Shown here: positions 1 through 6,010 of the stretch, piece by piece
How positions within the stretch are numbered: position 1 is the first letter of the stretch
How the letters are laid out: every line of letters starts with the position of its first letter
From: a virus
Length of the DNA: 40,585 nucleotides
Virus record (IMG/VR): IMGVR_UViG_3300005860_000029
Span: 1-40,585 of that record
Direction: 5' to 3' (one strand)
The notes under the pieces: model-generated
What the model was told of the DNA's origin: nothing
Databases searched by the model: none
What the model saw: only the letters and a program-made list of their open reading frames with translations
Made by a program: the position numbers and the translations under genes

Positions 1-40
1 CTCTTTCCTCTTGAAACCTTTGCCATTGCTCGGGCAACCA
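1..40. repeat. Terminal overlap with 40546-40585
   Basis: These 40 bases recur at 40546-40585 with one mismatch (G at position 22 here, T in the right copy). An unrelated repeat would not be expected to continue a gene in frame, yet the leftward gene that starts at 76 continues in frame into 40585-40340. The simplest reading is a circular or circularly permuted genome whose assembly ends were not trimmed, giving a unit of about 40,545 bp. The mismatch changes Gln to Lys and may be strain variation or a read error. A true short direct terminal repeat is the alternative. Confidence 0.85.
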
Positions 41-76
41 CATCCATTCATTGTTTAACCCTTCTAATACCTTCAT
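1..76 (-). CDS. Small hypothetical protein, N-terminal part (continues at 40585)
   Basis: Leftward ORF with ATG at 76-74, running off the window edge. It begins MKVLEGLNNEWMWLPEQW. An AAGGAGGGAT ribosome site lies at 81-90, inside the stop region of the upstream gene. When the 40-base end overlap is merged the frame joins 40545-40340 and gives a 93-residue protein ending EDAERG. I recognise no family; the sequence is acidic and mostly helical in character. Its start is better supported here than the TTG codon that would otherwise have to be used at the right end. It belongs to the leftward early operon. Confidence 0.7.
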   Translation of the reverse strand, partial: MKVLEGLNNEWMWLPEQWQRFQEER

Positions 77-78
77 TT

Positions 79-510
79 TTATCCCTCCTTTCTTCTTTCT
101 AAATAGTCCTCAATCATTTCTAACCAAGCTTCTGCACTGCTTATATCAGCTACTATATCCTCCTTAATAATTGTAGCTGCCCGTTCCAAAGCATTCACAG
201 CTTTTTCCATAATATGCTCTTCTCTTAACTGCTTCTTTACTTCCTCAACCTTTTGAAGCAGTAAAGTTGCCTCTTCTTTCAGCTTTCTTATTGCTTCTAA
301 TTCCTTCATCTTTATCTCACCTCCTTTCTTCATTTTTTCTCTCAATTCATTGATGATTGACCTTGCCTCCTCTATCTCCTCCCCAATATATCGATACAAC
401 TCTATCTCACCTTCTATCTCTGCTTCCCCCTTTGTGATATAAACAACACAATTCCCTCCCATCAGGTCAATCAATTCTTCGAGCCTGTCAAGTTTGGCAA
501 CTTCATTCAT
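79..510 (-). CDS. Hypothetical charged helical protein (possible two-gene fusion)
   Basis: The 143-residue product is rich in Glu, Lys and Leu and probably forms coiled coils. I chose ATG 510 (MNEVAKLDRL) because a strong AAGGAGGAG site lies just upstream; the frame is open to 561 but that extension only translates the ribosome site. A second ribosome site (AAAGGAGG, about 319-331) and an ATG at 309 occur inside the frame and are read as KKGGEIKM. The protein may therefore be a fusion of two formerly separate small genes, or a second 76-residue product (79-309) may be made from the internal start. No function recognised. Confidence 0.7.
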   Translation of the reverse strand: MNEVAKLDRLEELIDLMGGNCVVYITKGEAEIEGEIELYRYIGEEIEEARSIINELREKMKKGGEIKMKELEAIRKLKEEATLLLQKVEEVKKQLREEHIMEKAVNALERAATIIKEDIVADISSAEAWLEMIEDYLERRKEG

Positions 511-541
511 TTTTTCTCCTCCTTTCTTGTTTTTCTTTCTT

Positions 542-769
542 TCAAAAATCAAACTCATCATCTAAATCAGGACTATCACTCCAAAAATCATCACCTCTCC
601 ACCTCTCCATTCTCTCTTTTATTTCCCTTACCTCATAGTCTATCCCCTCTTCTCTTAATCTGAAACAAAATTCTTCTAAACTTGCTTCACTATACCCCAC
701 TATGCCCTTCCCTAATCCTAATGCCACCCACCCACCATCTGCATACTTTAAAACTAATACTCTTTTCAC
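542..769 (-). CDS. Small hypothetical protein with acidic tail
   Basis: The 75-residue product starts at a GTG (769) preceded by GAGGAGGTGGAGAA. The N-terminal half (MKRVLVLKYADGGWVALGLG) looks like two beta strands; the middle is charged and helical, and the C terminus is very acidic (SDSPDLDDEFDF). It resembles small phage proteins that bind a host target or single-stranded DNA, but I recognise no family and claim no function. It lies in the tightly packed leftward operon between genes ending at 802 and starting at 510. Confidence 0.65.
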   Translation of the reverse strand: MKRVLVLKYADGGWVALGLGKGIVGYSEASLEEFCFRLREEGIDYEVREIKERMERWRGDDFWSDSPDLDDEFDF

Positions 770-801
770 TTCTCCACCTCCTCAATTTCTACTTCTTCAT
801 T

Positions 802-927
802 CTACTCCCCAAAATTCCCCATACCACTTCCCCAAAACTTATAGAATGTTGCACCCCACCTATCATTATTTGCCCCAACACAATACTTCTCTAATTGTTT
901 TCGGAACCCTTCTTTCCAGCGTTTCAT
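802..927 (-). CDS. Hypothetical 41-residue peptide
   Basis: Short ORF starting at ATG 927 behind an AAGAAAGGAGGAGA ribosome site, the standard leader of this operon. The frame is open further upstream, but only by reading through that ribosome site. The peptide is basic and aromatic at first (MKRWKEGFRKQLEKY) and then Gly/Trp-rich (WGATFYKFWGSGMGNFGE). It has one cysteine and no predicted membrane segment. The clean ribosome site and tight spacing are the only support that it is real. Confidence 0.5.
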   Translation of the reverse strand: MKRWKEGFRKQLEKYCVGANNDRWGATFYKFWGSGMGNFGE

Positions 928-961
928 TTTCTCTCCTCCTTTCTTAACTATTTGTGATTGT

Positions 962-1123
962 TTATCTCTTTCCTTCCATAACAATTTTCCCCTCTTTTTG
1001 CATTTCCTCCAACACTTCCATAACATCGCTTCTTTTTACCCTTACTCTTTTCCTTGCCCCCTCCACATCCACAAAACCATACTGTCTCAATTGTCTTTCA
1101 ATCTCTTCTCTTATTTTGTTCAC
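962..1123 (-). CDS. Hypothetical 53-residue protein
   Basis: ORF from GTG 1123 to TAA 962-964, behind AAGAAAGGAGGTTTGAAA. The product begins MNKIREEIERQLRQYGFVD and ends MQKEGKIVMEGKR. The alternation of basic and acidic residues and the pattern 'KRSDVMEVLEEMQKEGKI' resemble a small winged-helix or helix-turn-helix unit, which is inference. A strong GC-rich hairpin (1157-1185) sits between it and the upstream gene, so expression may depend on read-through or processing there. Confidence 0.6.
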   Translation of the reverse strand: MNKIREEIERQLRQYGFVDVEGARKRVRVKRSDVMEVLEEMQKEGKIVMEGKR

Positions 1124-1156
1124 TTTCAAACCTCCTTTCTTTTTTTATTTAAGTAG

Positions 1157-1185
1157 GGAGACGGCGCCGTTACGGCGCCGTCTCC
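1157..1185 (-). terminator. GC-rich perfect hairpin without U-tract
   Basis: Perfect inverted repeat with 13-bp arms (GGAGACGGCGCCG and its complement) and a 3-base loop, in otherwise very AT-rich DNA. It lies between the stop at 1199 and the ribosome site of the next leftward gene. Neither side has a T-run directly after the stem, so it does not look like a standard intrinsic terminator. It could be an RNA processing or stability element, or a leaky attenuator. A flanking GGGAG/CTCCC pair could form a competing outer stem. Confidence 0.6.
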
Positions 1186-1198
1186 AGCGAAGCTCCCA

Positions 1199-1534
1199 TT
1201 ACTTTCTCCTTCTTACTTCAAACCCATCATCTTCAAGCTGCGCTTTCACACTTTTTTTAAGAGCAGCTTCGAAGACCCAATAATCTTTTTTCTTTTCATT
1301 ATATCCTCCATAATGTCTCCCATCCCATATATACTTTGCTAATACTCCTAATTGATACCAGCTTGTTGTTACACCCCATACAAATTTTTCTGTATCAAAC
1401 ATATATGAAAACAACTTGCAATTAATTTTCCCTCCATCCGTTATTGCATAGATAAACCATTCATCATTTATTCCTTCAATAACCCCACTTATGCCTTCTG
1501 CAAGGTAATCACTTTTTAAATATTTTTTCTTCAT
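1199..1534 (-). CDS. Hypothetical 111-residue protein
   Basis: ORF from ATG 1534 behind the operon's usual AAGAAAGGAGGAGAG site. The N terminus is basic (MKKKYLKSDYLAEG), followed by a region rich in Gly and aromatic residues (WFIYAITDGGKINCKLF; FVWGVTTSWYQLG) that looks like beta structure, then a basic helix ending in VRRRK. No membrane segment or known motif. The strand-rich core with a basic tail would suit a small nucleic-acid- or protein-binding inhibitor, but that is speculation. Confidence 0.65.
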   Translation of the reverse strand: MKKKYLKSDYLAEGISGVIEGINDEWFIYAITDGGKINCKLFSYMFDTEKFVWGVTTSWYQLGVLAKYIWDGRHYGGYNEKKKDYWVFEAALKKSVKAQLEDDGFEVRRRK

Positions 1535-1550
1535 TTTCTCTCCTCCTTTC

Positions 1551-1778
1551 TTATATTCTCAATTTGATTTTTTCTATCTCATTAACAGCCTCGTTTAAAT
1601 GTCTTATAATCTCCCTCATTCTTGCATCCCATAGGTCTCTTTCTCTCTCTTCGATCTTGTCAACGAAGTTATATCGTATCTGCTCAAATGTTATGGCAAT
1701 CTTCTCTATCTTTTCCCCTTGTCTTTTTATCTCCCTTCTTATCTCTTCTTCATTTTGTAAAAACTTTAATTGCTTCAT
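1551..1778 (-). CDS. Small coiled-coil protein
   Basis: The 75-residue product (MKQLKFLQNEEEIRREIKRQ...) starts at ATG 1778 behind AAAGGAGGGAATAAA. Nearly the whole chain has heptad-like spacing of Ile/Leu with Glu, Arg and Lys, so a long dimeric helix is likely. The C-terminal part (LNEAVNEIEKIKLRI) continues the heptads. No catalytic or DNA-binding motif is visible. It sits in the leftward early operon with short spacers on both sides. Confidence 0.65.
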   Translation of the reverse strand: MKQLKFLQNEEEIRREIKRQGEKIEKIAITFEQIRYNFVDKIEERERDLWDARMREIIRHLNEAVNEIEKIKLRI

Positions 1779-1797
1779 TTTATTCCCTCCTTTCCTT

Positions 1798-2154
1798 TTA
1801 ATCCCCAGTGAGAAAGATATTTAATTCTCTTAACTCCCTTTCATATTTGCGATTGAGATACTCATCTAATTTTGCTATCCCCATATACTTCCCCTCATCT
1901 TCGAACTCCTTGCAGGTCGCTATCCAAAATACCATCCCAGTGCTTCCTGCATACTTCCAACTACCATAAAACCAGTAGTAATCAAATACTCTGATAACCG
2001 CTTCTCTTTTCCTTACTTCTTCATCCTCCATTATCTTTTTATAGAGCTCAAGTATTCTTTTCTTTCTCTTTCTATCTTTTTCCTTCCCATCTAAGATATA
2101 AAGGTTCTCCTGTGCTTCCTTGAAAAGTTCTTTAACTACTTCCTCATACTTCAT
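1798..2154 (-). CDS. Hypothetical 118-residue protein
   Basis: ORF from ATG 2154 (MKYEEVVKELFKEAQENLY) behind an AAAGGAGGTAAGAAAAA site. The N-terminal half is highly charged helix (KEKDRKRKKRILELYKKI); the centre carries an aromatic and Gly patch (FDYYWFYGSWKYAGSTGMVF), and the rest is helical again. It is the first gene after the extended -10 promoter at 2191-2199 and the palindromic terminator at 2214-2245, so it probably heads its own transcript as well as being read from upstream. No family recognised. Confidence 0.65.
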   Translation of the reverse strand: MKYEEVVKELFKEAQENLYILDGKEKDRKRKKRILELYKKIMEDEEVRKREAVIRVFDYYWFYGSWKYAGSTGMVFWIATCKEFEDEGKYMGIAKLDEYLNRKYERELRELNIFLTGD

Positions 2155-2190
2155 TTTTTCTTACCTCCTTTATTTTTGTTCTCCATTTAT

Positions 2191-2199
2191 ATTATATCA
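2191..2199 (-). promoter_or_regulatory. Leftward extended -10 promoter
   Basis: On the minus strand a perfect TATAAT (2196-2191) is preceded by TGA (2199-2197), an extended -10 element. The -35 region at 17-18 bases falls on the edge of the terminator palindrome and is poor. It lies just downstream of the terminator at 2214-2245 and upstream of the gene starting at 2154, where a restart promoter would be expected. Confidence 0.55.
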
Positions 2200-2213
2200 C
2201 ATTTTTTAACCAG

Positions 2214-2245
2214 AAAAGGATGGCGCCATATGGCGCCATCCTTTT
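2214..2245. terminator. 32-bp perfect palindrome, likely bidirectional terminator
   Basis: A perfect 32-base palindrome: AAAAGGATGGCGCC, ATAT, then the complement ending CCATCCTTTT. Both strands end in a short T-run, and further T-rich sequence follows on the right. It sits between the leftward genes ending at 2265 and starting at 2154. It shares the GGCGCC core of the hairpin at 1157-1185. It probably cuts or attenuates the leftward transcript so that the promoter at 2191 restarts it. Confidence 0.7.
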
Positions 2246-2264
2246 CCCTTTTATTCTTATACTC

Positions 2265-2507
2265 TTATACTCCAGCAGCTAATCGCTTAGCAGTGTCTTT
2301 TAGCTTCTTAACAATATGTCCAAATATTACCCCTTCTTTTTTTGTTAACTTTTCTTCATTGAGAAACTTAAACAATATTCTTTCTTGCTCCTCATCTAAA
2401 TTTGCCGCATTTATAACTTGCCAGAGCTTTAAAATATCCTCAACCCTTTCCGCTTCTTCTATTTCTTGTTCCTCAATTCTTTTATCTATACTTACACATT
2501 CAAACAT
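2265..2507 (-). CDS. Hypothetical 80-residue protein
   Basis: ORF from ATG 2507 behind AAGAAAGGAGGAGA. The product has an acidic N-terminal helix (RIEEQEIEEAERVEDILKL) and a C-terminal half (EEQERILFKFLNEEKLTKKE) that ends KDTAKRLAAGV. All-helical in character, with no membrane segment. It is the second gene of the leftward early operon. The layout of an acidic helix followed by a small helical bundle is common among phage regulators and host-takeover proteins, but I cannot assign a family. Confidence 0.65.
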   Translation of the reverse strand: MFECVSIDKRIEEQEIEEAERVEDILKLWQVINAANLDEEQERILFKFLNEEKLTKKEGVIFGHIVKKLKDTAKRLAAGV

Positions 2508-2522
2508 TTTCTCTCCTCCTTT

Positions 2523-2726
2523 CTATATGATGTTTAATTTCTTTAATAACTTCTCAAAATCTTTATAGTTCTTAATTCCTATCTCTTCTAAGCTCCCAAT
2601 CCTTATCCCATTCATCATGCAATATCCCATTAGCTTGCTCCACATTAGCCTTGCGTTCCCTACATTTGCATTCTGCATTATCCATCTCTCTAATTCCTCT
2701 CTCTCTATCTTTCTAAATCTTTCCAT
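2523..2726 (-). CDS. First gene of the leftward operon, hypothetical
   Basis: The 67-residue product (MERFRKIEREELERWIMQNA...) starts at ATG 2726 behind AAGAAAGGAGGAGATTTAG. The C-terminal half (IGSLEEIGIKNYKDFEKLLK) looks like a small helical domain. As the promoter-proximal gene directly below a promoter with an overlapping dyad operator (2753-2792), it is a reasonable candidate for an immediate-early regulator. No helix-turn-helix is clear, and that role is inferred only from position. Confidence 0.65.
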   Translation of the reverse strand: MERFRKIEREELERWIMQNANVGNARLMWSKLMGYCMMNGIRIGSLEEIGIKNYKDFEKLLKKLNII

Positions 2727-2752
2727 CTAAATCTCCTCCTTTCTTTATTTAG

Positions 2753-2792
2753 TTTTGACTATAGTCTAAAATACTACTACCAGCCTTGTCAA
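2753..2792 (-). promoter_or_regulatory. Leftward early promoter with overlapping dyad operator
   Basis: On the minus strand a perfect -35 TTGACA (2792-2787) is followed after 18 bases by TAGACT (2768-2763). A 10-bp perfect palindrome, GACTATAGTC (2757-2766), flanked by near-symmetric TTT/AAA, covers the -10 region. A bound dimeric repressor would block this promoter. It lies 27-66 bases upstream of the first leftward gene, whose ribosome site follows directly. The genome's HTH_17 proteins are possible binders, but which one is unknown. Confidence 0.6.
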
Positions 2793-2971
2793 GTTTCCAA
2801 ATCTTTCCAAATTTCTTCATATTCTCTGAAAATTGAATTTGTCTTTTCCATTCTTTCTTTCCCACATCTTTTCTCTTTCTTTCTCATTCTTTCTCATTTC
2901 TGCAGTTTCTACATTTGTTATCAATTCTTTTTAAAACTGTCAAGTATAGCAGTAACTTCTTCTACTAAAAA

Positions 2972-3000
2972 GTTAACACAAAATTCAATTTTATGTTAAC
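2972..3000. repeat. Inverted repeat, operator or origin element
   Basis: Two 14-base arms around a single central C: GTTAACACAAAATT (2972-2985) and AATTTTATGTTAAC (2987-3000), with one mismatch between arms. The GTTAAC ends and the short centre suit a dimeric protein-binding site better than a terminator, because the stem is AT-rich and no gene ends here. Confidence 0.5.
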
Positions 3001-3060
3001 TTCCACAAAAAGACATTGTCATTCTCCTGCAAGTTTTGTCTCATTTTTGCAAGATTTTGC

Positions 3061-3260
3061 AAGCAAATTGAGATAATTTGCAGAGATTGACAAGCAATTT
3101 GAGGCAAATAGAAGCAAATAGAAGCAAATAGAAGCAATTGACAAGCAAATTGCTTGTCAATTTGAGGCAATTGGAGGCAATTTGAAGCAATAGCAATTAG
3201 CAAGCAATAGCAATTAGCAAGATTTGACAAGCATTTTGAAACAATTTGAAACAATTAGCA
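3061..3260. repeat. Iteron-like repeat cluster
   Basis: Four tandem 10-base units of the form GARGCAAATA occupy 3101-3140, so they recur once per helical turn. TTGACAAGCA occurs at 3087-3096, 3138-3147 and 3224-3233, with an inverted copy at 3151-3160. The pair at 3138 and 3151 forms an 11-bp inverted repeat (3136-3162, 5-base loop). A 14-base repeat, TAGCAATTAGCAAG, occurs at 3191-3204 and 3208-3221. The density, helical phasing and mixed orientation resemble initiator-binding iterons. There are no unique spacers, so it is not a CRISPR array. Confidence 0.6.
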
Positions 3261-3358
3261 GGCAAACAATAGCAACTTGACAATCCTTTTGCAATTTCTC
3301 GTTTTGCCCCCATATGCCAAGGCGGGACATATCCCTATAGAGAGAAAAAGTGTCAAGT

Positions 3359-3382
3359 GGGTGGGGGTAGGGGGGTAGTGGG
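3359..3382 (+). other. G-quadruplex-capable tract
   Basis: Four G-runs of 3, 5, 6 and 3 are separated by 1, 2 and 4 bases (G-runs at 3359-3361, 3363-3367, 3370-3375, 3380-3382). This fits the usual G3+N1-7 rule for an intramolecular quadruplex. It is unusual in such AT-rich DNA and lies beside the iteron-like repeats, where it could affect strand opening or transcription. Structure formation has not been shown. Confidence 0.55.
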
Positions 3383-3499
3383 AAGTGTGAGAATGTGTGA
3401 AAAGTGTCAAGCAATGAAAAGATGCAAGCAAGTGCAAGCAAGTGCTAAAAGTGTAAAACTTGCTAAAAGTGTCAAGTAATGAAGGCAGAAAGAACATAT

Positions 3500-3521
3500 A
3501 AAGAGAGCTAGAGCTCTCTTT
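3500..3521. terminator. Perfect hairpin in the control region
   Basis: Arms of 10 bases (AAAGAGAGCT and its complement) with a 2-base loop form a 22-base palindrome ending in TTT on both strands. It lies between the repeat cluster and the rightward promoters. It could insulate the origin from transcription or end a short untranslated RNA from the repeat region. The following sequence is pyrimidine-rich rather than a pure T-run. Confidence 0.4.
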
Positions 3522-3640
3522 ACTCTCTTTCCTCTACATCACTCTCTATTACTCCAAATACTCTCTCTTTCTTTGCTAAAATAATTATTTTTTATTGATT
3601 TCTCTTTTCTTTTCAGCATTTTTTATTTTAATTTTTGTTT

Positions 3641-3670
3641 TTGTTAAAGGATGGTGCTGATTACTATATA
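3641..3670 (+). promoter_or_regulatory. Candidate rightward promoter
   Basis: TTGTTA (3641-3646) and TATATA (3665-3670) are separated by 18 bases. Both hexamers are one to two bases from consensus. The nearest downstream gene starts at 3818, so it would give a leader of about 140 bases and act in tandem with the promoter at 3749-3777. Confidence 0.4.
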
Positions 3671-3748
3671 TAGGAGAGTATTAGGGGGAAAAGAAGTGAT
3701 AGAGAGTTCTACAGAATTGTCAAGCAGGCTAAAAGACTGGCAATGCAT

Positions 3749-3777
3749 TTGATTTTTTGCAAGTGCGAACATATAAT
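3749..3777 (+). promoter_or_regulatory. Rightward early promoter
   Basis: TTGATT (3749-3754), a 17-base spacer, then a perfect TATAAT (3772-3777). It lies 40 bases upstream of the HTH gene at 3818, whose ribosome site GAGGTGA is at 3802-3808. This is the likely host-sigma promoter for the first rightward early gene. Confidence 0.6.
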
Positions 3778-3817
3778 AAATAAAGAACAAACAATAAAAT
3801 TGAGGTGAATATTTAAA

Positions 3818-4255
3818 ATGAAAAAGTATTATCAGAGTCCAGTGATGCCAGAGTATTTGACATTAAAAGAAGCAAGTGAATATGTAGGATGTTCAAGCAA
3901 GGTGTTAAGGTTGTTAGCAAAGGCTGGCAAGATAAGAGCTGCAAGGTTATTTGGTCAATGGGTATTCAAGGCGAGCTGGTTGAACAGAGAAGAGATAGAC
4001 AGATTGATAGAAGAATTAGCAGATGAGACAGCGAGAGAAAGAGAAAGAGTATTATATGAAAGACTGGTAAATCTATTAGCAAAGACGCCAGATGGATTGG
4101 CAAAATCAGATATTGAAAGAGCATTAAAAGTGCCAGGAGAACTTATTGACAAATTTATTACAAAAGGAGAGGTAGAAGGCATATTTGTAGTGGAGAGATA
4201 TGAATACAGAGGCAGGCAAGCAACAAGAGTAAGGCTTAAAGCAGAGAAACACTAA
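3818..4255 (+). CDS. HTH_17 (excisionase-like) DNA-binding protein with C-terminal winged-helix module
   Basis: The 145-residue protein has an N-terminal MerR/excisionase-type helix-turn-helix (about residues 9-60: [19 protein letters not shown], then [15 protein letters not shown]). A charged linker leads to a C-terminal domain (about 85-142) ending [16 protein letters not shown]. That C-terminal pattern recurs in the proteins at 5474 and 10099, so it is a phage-specific winged-helix-like module. As first gene right of the control region it may regulate early promoters or take part in origin binding. Its end overlaps the convergent methyltransferase remnant by 20 bases. Confidence 0.75.
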   Translation: MKKYYQSPVMPEYLTLKEASEYVGCSSKVLRLLAKAGKIRAARLFGQWVFKASWLNREEIDRLIEELADETARERERVLYERLVNLLAKTPDGLAKSDIERALKVPGELIDKFITKGEVEGIFVVERYEYRGRQATRVRLKAEKH

Positions 4256-5173
4256 CACTTGCTAATCTCTTTTCAGCAATTTCACAATATTCTTTAACAA
4301 TATCAATTCCTATGTAATGCCTGCCAAGTTGCTTTGCAGCTAGCAAAGTTGTTCCTGAACCAGAGAAAGGGTCAAGAACTATACCACATTTAAATGGCTT
4401 TGTTGAGATAGACCATACATCACCTGGATTAGTCTTAAAATCCTTTGGGTTCCATTCACCAGGTTCAGGAGGCAACCTTAAATTTTTAAATCCTTCTCTT
4501 TCTATTCCCAATTTCTTTCTCATCCTTGACACATATTTGTGCCAATTAGATATATTCAAACCTGCATAGCAATCTTTACTTGTAAAATTATCATAGAAAA
4601 TTCTTTTAATAGTTGTTGTTTTCATTGGCACTTTCACAGCATCTAAATTGAAATAGTATCTTTGGCTCTTTGTGAAAAAGAAAATTACTTCATATTTATT
4701 GCTAAATCTATCTTTTACACTTTGTGGTAAGGCATTTGGTTTGTGCCATACTATTATGTTCCTCAAAATCCATCCCTTGTCTACCATAGCAAGTGCTATT
4801 CTATAGGGAAGTAATGATAAACTCTTTTCAGGATATATGCTATTTGATTGAGGTCTCCCAAGTTGTAATTGAAACCATTTTGTATTATTTTCATATGAAG
4901 ACGAAGATATGCCACCATAGATTGAACCACTTTTACGCCTTCCCAAATATGTGTCTCCTATATTCAACCATAATGTTCCTTCTTAACTTTTATCTCTTGC
5001 CACAGATGTTCGCAATTTCTATCTCCACCCCAAATTGTTTCAGCACCTGGTTAATACCGAAGTTCCCAATATGGTGGAGATGTTATCACACAATCAATAC
5101 TATTCTCTGGCAATTCTCTTAACACTGCTAAAGCATTGCCACAGATGATTTTATCAATATACTCATTCAGCAT
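4236..5173 (-). pseudogene. Decayed beta-class DNA methyltransferase
   Basis: The leftward reading frame 4236-4967 encodes the C-terminal two thirds of an N4/N6 site-specific DNA methyltransferase, including [23 protein letters not shown] and the SAM-binding DPFSGSGTT motif. Upstream, a segment starting at ATG 5173 encodes the N terminus with catalytic TSPPYW, but it stops at a TAA two codons after LR. Past that stop the same frame still reads family-like residues (AETIWGGDRNCEHLW) before a frame change and an apparent loss of some tens of residues ahead of [11 protein letters not shown]. So there is an early stop plus a frameshift or deletion, and a functional enzyme is unlikely. It is the only leftward gene within the rightward early arm, which suggests a separate acquisition. 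Confidence 0.8.
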
Positions 5174-5231
5174 TCCAATAATGATATTAAAATTTTTCTC
5201 TGCTCCCAGCAACAAAATTTTACTTTTTTAT

Positions 5232-5259
5232 TTGACTTTCTTTGACTTTTTGTTATAAT
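5232..5259 (+). promoter_or_regulatory. Rightward early promoter with extended -10
   Basis: TTGACT (5232-5237), a 16-base spacer and a perfect TATAAT (5254-5259) preceded by TGT, an extended -10. A second TTTGAC lies 10 bases further on. The promoter is 25 bases upstream of the small HTH gene and restarts rightward transcription after the opposite-strand methyltransferase remnant. Confidence 0.7.
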
Positions 5260-5283
5260 ACTTTTTGAAAGGAGTTGATGAGA

Positions 5284-5460
5284 ATGAAAGATTTAGAGAA
5301 GCATTACACAGTCAAAGAAGTTGCTAAACTTTTAAGATGTGATGAGTATACAATTTATAGAAAGTTGAAGCAAGGCAAAATCAAGGGCAAAAAGGTTCTG
5401 GACAAGAACTGGCTTATTAGTGAAAGCGAGGTAAGAAGACTTCTTAAAAATGAGAAATGA
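5284..5460 (+). CDS. Small HTH_17 excisionase-like protein
   Basis: The 58-residue protein consists almost only of an excisionase/MerR-type helix-turn-helix: HYTVKEVAKLLRCDEYTIYR, then KLKQGKIKGKKVLDKNWLI and a closing helix SESEVRRLLKN. I prefer ATG 5284 because AAAGGAG (5268-5274) is 9 bases upstream; ATG 5278 is possible but very close. In integrating phages this family serves as Xis, but no integrase was found here, so a role as transcription or replication regulator is more likely. It overlaps the next gene's ribosome site. Confidence 0.75.
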   Translation: MKDLEKHYTVKEVAKLLRCDEYTIYRKLKQGKIKGKKVLDKNWLISESEVRRLLKNEK

Positions 5461-5473
5461 AGGAGGAGAGAAA

Positions 5474-5995
5474 ATGAAGCAAGAATTTTATGATAGCAAA
5501 CAGATAAAAGAAGTGTTGAGAGATTACTGGGATGAAGACATTTACATTCTCTTTGGAGATGACAGAGTATTCAAGCCCGTAATAGAGAACAACATTGCTT
5601 ACTTTCCCAAATCTCAAGTTGATACTTTCAAGCTCTGGCTTGACAAGTTGAGGGAGAAATTGCAGGGAGAAAATAAAAAGTTAAGCATTACAAAAGAAGA
5701 CTATGACAAGGCCTTAGAAGTGCTGAAGATAGCAAAAGAGATAGTAGCAAGTGTTTCAAAGAATAAAGAAGATAGCAAGGCTAAAAGTGAAGAGTGGAAA
5801 GAGAAAAAGAAGAGAAAGATATTGCAAATGTTAGCAGAGAGAAAAGAAGCAACAAAAGGAACATTGCAGACATATTGTGCTGTAAGCAGTGCAGAGCTTG
5901 ACACACTTTTAGAAGAATTGCAGAGTGAAAATCTAATAGAAATTGAAGAGTATGAGTGGCTTGGCAGGAAGGCAACAAAAGTAAAATTATTATAA
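5474..5995 (+). CDS. Hypothetical protein with C-terminal winged-helix module
   Basis: The 173-residue product starts at ATG 5474 behind AAGGAGGAGAGAAA. The frame is open back to 5450 but that only reads the ribosome site. The N-terminal half (FYDSKQIKEVLRDYWDEDIY...) resembles a small globular or HTH-like domain. The middle (about 60-110) is a Lys/Glu coiled coil. The C-terminal 60 residues (ILQMLAERKEATKGTLQTYC to EYEWLGRKATKVKLL) match the pattern of the end of the proteins at 3818 and 10099. A DNA-binding role is likely by inference. Confidence 0.7.
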   Translation: MKQEFYDSKQIKEVLRDYWDEDIYILFGDDRVFKPVIENNIAYFPKSQVDTFKLWLDKLREKLQGENKKLSITKEDYDKALEVLKIAKEIVASVSKNKEDSKAKSEEWKEKKKRKILQMLAERKEATKGTLQTYCAVSSAELDTLLEELQSENLIEIEEYEWLGRKATKVKLL

Positions 5996-6010
5996 AGGAG
6001 GAATAAAAAA

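Larger units (their letters stand above)
2793..3817. other. Gene-free control region, candidate replication origin
   Basis: About 1 kb between the divergent early arms holds no credible gene. Reading frames here only translate repeats and lack ribosome sites. From left to right it contains a pyrimidine-rich tract, an inverted repeat (2972-3000), iteron-like repeats (3061-3260), a G-rich tract (3359-3382), repeats of AAGTGTCAAG (about 3344-3475), a hairpin (3500-3521) and two rightward promoters. Iterons, AT-richness and position between divergent early operons are typical of a theta-type phage origin. No replication initiator of a known family was identified, so this is inference. Confidence 0.55.

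Noticed and set aside
682-1283. Rightward open frames opposite the leftward small genes
   Set aside because: They are Pro/Ser/Leu-rich shadows of purine-rich genes on the other strand and have no ribosome site.
3101-3140. CRISPR array
   Set aside because: The 10-base units are directly adjacent with no unique spacers, and the Cas4-like gene has no other cas genes near it.
2991-3497. Three leftward open frames of 75-87 residues in the control region
   Set aside because: They translate the iteron-like repeats into Cys/Leu/Gln-rich nonsense, overlap one another in different frames and lack the strong ribosome sites seen before all real leftward genes.
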